Positions 6,371 through 7,678 of a stretch of 7,678 nt of DNA are shown one piece after another. Origin of the DNA: Bacillota bacterium (lineage in GTDB: Bacteria; Bacillota_I; Bacilli_A; Erysipelotrichales; Erysipelotrichaceae); contig JAEWGY010000089.1 in NCBI GenBank assembly GCA_023388035.1, positions 1 through 7,678 of the forward strand, written 5' to 3'. The notes beneath the pieces are model-generated. The model was not told the DNA's origin. It saw only the letters and a list, made by a program, of their open reading frames with translations, and did no database searches. Position numbers and translations under genes: made by a program. Each line of letters opens with the position of its first letter. Within the stretch, counting starts at the first letter, position 1.

Positions 6371-7417
6371 ATGAGAAATTTTAATTACTCTAAAATTAAA
6401 GATAAAAAATGGGATTCAGAAGTTATTGGTTTAGTCGCTTCAATTTATAGATATCAAGGTAAGCAGGAACTCTATTTGAAACAAAAACCGAAAGAATTAA
6501 ATAAACTTATAGAAATAGCAAAGATTCAAAGTACTGAAGCTTCAAATGAAATTGAAGGAATTGTAACAACAAGTGTGAGGCTTAAGCAATTAATGGAAGA
6601 AAAGACAAGCCCAAGAAATAGAAATGAACAGGAAATTGCTGGATATAGAGATGTTTTAAATATTATTCATGACAGTTTTGATGCTATTCCTATTTCAAAG
6701 GATTATATTCTACAAATGCATAAGATTATGTTTAGCCATATGAATAATCCGATAGCAGGGCAAACAAAAAATGTACAAAATTATATCAGTGCAACTTATC
6801 CAGATGGTCATACAGAAGTTTTATTCACACCACTTACACCTTTTGAAACCCCTGAGGCGTTAGATAGGATATGTAATGAATATAATAAGGTTATTGGTAA
6901 TTTGGAATTAGAGCCCCTGATTGCTATACCTATTTTCATTCATGATTTTTTATGCATTCATCCATTTAATGATGGTAATGGTAGAATGAGCAGATTGCTG
7001 ACAACGCTTTTATTATATAGAAGCGGATTTTATGTGGGTAAATATATATCACTTGAGGCGCTAATTGCCAAAAACAAATCTGCTTATTATGATACATTGA
7101 GACAGGCAGGAGTCGATTGGCATGAAGAAAATGAGGATGTATTACCATTTGTAAAGTATCTATTGGGAACAATTCTTGCCGCATATAAAGAGTTTGAAGA
7201 TAGATTTTCGATTATAGAAGAAAAACTTCCTGCCGTTGAACTGGTAAGGAAAGCAACTTTACAGAAACTTGGAAGGTTTACTAAACAAAACATTAGAGAA
7301 ATTTGTCCATCATTAAGTGTAAGTTCTATTGAAGGAGCGTTAAGAAAATTGATTGACGAAGGTGAAATTAAAAGAGAGGGTGTGGGAAGAGCAACAAAGT
7401 ATATACGATTAAAATAA
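6371..7417 (+). CDS. Fic family AMP-transferase-type protein with C-terminal winged helix (Fic2)
   Basis: 348 aa, close to the usual length of SoFic-like proteins. The N-terminal Fic_N region carries SNEIEG (58-63), the class II inhibitory motif [S/T]xxxE[G/N], whose Glu62 should block ATP gamma-phosphate placement in the resting enzyme. The flap for the target strand is around 134-160 (GQTKNVQNYI ... VLFTPLTP). The Fic signature is complete: HPFNDGNGR (197-205) with catalytic His197, Asp201, Asn203 and Arg205. Residues about 285-348 (ATLQKLGRFTKQNIREICP, then SSIEGALRKLIDEGEIKREG) look like a winged helix-turn-helix, common at this place in the family. Predicted role: transfer of AMP from ATP to Tyr, Ser or Thr of a target protein, or its reversal, with DNA binding possibly for self-regulation. 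It shares only the Fic fold with Fic1 and is flanked by its own inverted repeats. The target cannot be inferred. Confidence 0.92.
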   Translation: MRNFNYSKIKDKKWDSEVIGLVASIYRYQGKQELYLKQKPKELNKLIEIAKIQSTEASNEIEGIVTTSVRLKQLMEEKTSPRNRNEQEIAGYRDVLNIIHDSFDAIPISKDYILQMHKIMFSHMNNPIAGQTKNVQNYISATYPDGHTEVLFTPLTPFETPEALDRICNEYNKVIGNLELEPLIAIPIFIHDFLCIHPFNDGNGRMSRLLTTLLLYRSGFYVGKYISLEALIAKNKSAYYDTLRQAGVDWHEENEDVLPFVKYLLGTILAAYKEFEDRFSIIEEKLPAVELVRKATLQKLGRFTKQNIREICPSLSVSSIEGALRKLIDEGEIKREGVGRATKYIRLK

Positions 7418-7432
7418 AAAATCCTTAAAAAC

Positions 7433-7454
7433 AATCAACAATTAAGGGGAAAAT
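7433..7454. repeat. Right inverted repeat of the fic2 unit
   Basis: AATCAACAATTAAGGGG followed by AAAAT is an inverted copy of 6292-6312. Nearby TCCTTAA (7422-7428) and TTAAGGA (7462-7468) are further TTAAGG-type half-sites, so 7421-7468 may be a second binding region for whatever recognises the promoter palindrome. Confidence 0.55.
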
Positions 7455-7467
7455 AATAAAATTAAGG

Positions 7468-7499
7468 AAAAGCATCTACTAAAAAGTAGGTGCTTTTTT
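7468..7499 (+). terminator. Rho-independent terminator after fic2
   Basis: AAAAGCATCTACT (7468-7480) pairs with AGTAGGTGCTTTT (7485-7497) over 13 base pairs with one G-T pair and an AAAA loop, followed by T residues. It lies about 50 bases after the fic2 stop and directly before the portal remnant. A decayed homologue lies at 5784-5812. Confidence 0.9.
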
Positions 7500-7678
7500 G
7501 ATACAAAAATTTAGGAGGAATGTAAATGGGAATATTAAGTGGTTTATTTAAAGCAGAGCTAAGCCTACAAATAGAACGAATGGAAGTACATATAGTTTCC
7601 TTATGGGTGGTTAAGTATCAGGGATAAGAGTAAATGAACGCTTAGCTCAATTGATCTATTTAAAGTACTTATGTGATC
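7500..7678 (+). repeat. Direct repeat B, copy 2 (runs off the window)
   Basis: Second copy of 5813-5990; see that entry for the comparison. There is one length difference, before the portal ATG. The match continues to the last base of the window, so a third unit could follow. Confidence 0.93.
7526..7641 (+). pseudogene. HK97-type phage portal protein, N-terminal remnant, copy 2
   Basis: Preceded by TTAGGAGG (7511-7518). It reads MGILSGLFKA, then in the shifted frame RAKPTNRTNGSTYSFLMGG, a stop (TAA, 7608-7610), and VSGIRVNER. The same single-base loss as in copy 1 lies after the tenth codon, so the frameshift is older than the split of the two copies. The extra stop shows further decay. The unshifted frame yields only a 33-residue peptide ending at 7627. 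Confidence 0.75.

Noticed and set aside
6168..6371. 67-codon forward frame directly upstream of and touching fic2 (TAATG)
   Set aside because: It runs out of frame over the TerL-like remnant, the promoter and the perfect palindrome, and its start has no ribosome site. It looks like a chance frame in decayed DNA.
4781..7417. The two Fic genes as a toxin-antitoxin pair (class I Fic with separate antitoxin)
   Set aside because: No small antitoxin gene with an [S/T]xxxE[G/N] helix lies beside either; Fic2 carries the motif itself, and each gene has its own promoter.
6966..7434. Minus-strand frames at 6966-7184 and 7087-7434
   Set aside because: Shadows of the Fic2 gene, with no recognisable product or ribosome site.
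4320..7678. Insertion sequence, transposase, integrase, CRISPR array or tRNA attachment site
   Set aside because: No transposase or integrase frame, no regularly spaced short repeats and no tRNA-like structure were seen; the repeats are two long units with phage coding remnants.

Overview
The window is A+T-rich DNA using the standard genetic code, and it suggests a low-GC Gram-positive bacterium (Bacillota, possibly a gut Erysipelotrichales-like or RF39-like lineage; the exact group cannot be fixed from the sequence). It falls into two contrasting parts: a tight housekeeping cell-wall operon, and a degraded prophage-derived region carrying two Fic genes.

Bases 1-4316 hold the operon ftsE (5' end outside the window), ftsX, a secreted coiled-coil M23 peptidase and an S41 (CtpB-like) processing peptidase. 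ftsE/ftsX overlap by 8 bases, ftsX/M23 overlap as ATGA, and one base separates M23 from S41. The operon ends at a strong nested rho-independent terminator (4278-4319). The likely logic is that FtsE ATP hydrolysis, passed through FtsX, switches on the exported peptidoglycan hydrolase through its coiled coil, while the membrane-anchored S41 protease processes or removes an extracytoplasmic partner.

Bases 4320-7678 are accessory DNA built from two related units in tandem. Each unit reads: C-terminal tail of a phage terminase large subunit (TerL-like) gene, then a Fic-domain gene with its own promoter and palindromic sites, then a terminator hairpin (weak in unit 1), then the start of an HK97-type portal gene. 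The phage pieces are pseudogenes with stops and frameshifts and are clearly homologous between units (the portal ends differ at about 9 of 153 positions). The two Fic genes between them are unrelated beyond the Fic fold. Fic1 (4781-5719) carries Gln where the catalytic His is expected. Fic2 (6371-7417) is a canonical HPFxDGNGR enzyme with an N-terminal inhibitory motif and a C-terminal winged helix.

The most notable pattern lies in the DNA around the Fic genes. Fic1 has three interrupted palindromes, each exactly 39 bases from GGGG to CCCC/CCCT: two upstream and one downstream. Fic2 has a perfect 17-bp-arm palindrome over its promoter and related TTAAGGG motifs at both ends. In each case the palindrome is centred on or beside a predicted -10 box. 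The simplest reading is a cargo site between TerL and portal occupied by different self-regulated Fic cassettes. Whether the inverted repeats are operators, cassette ends or both is open.
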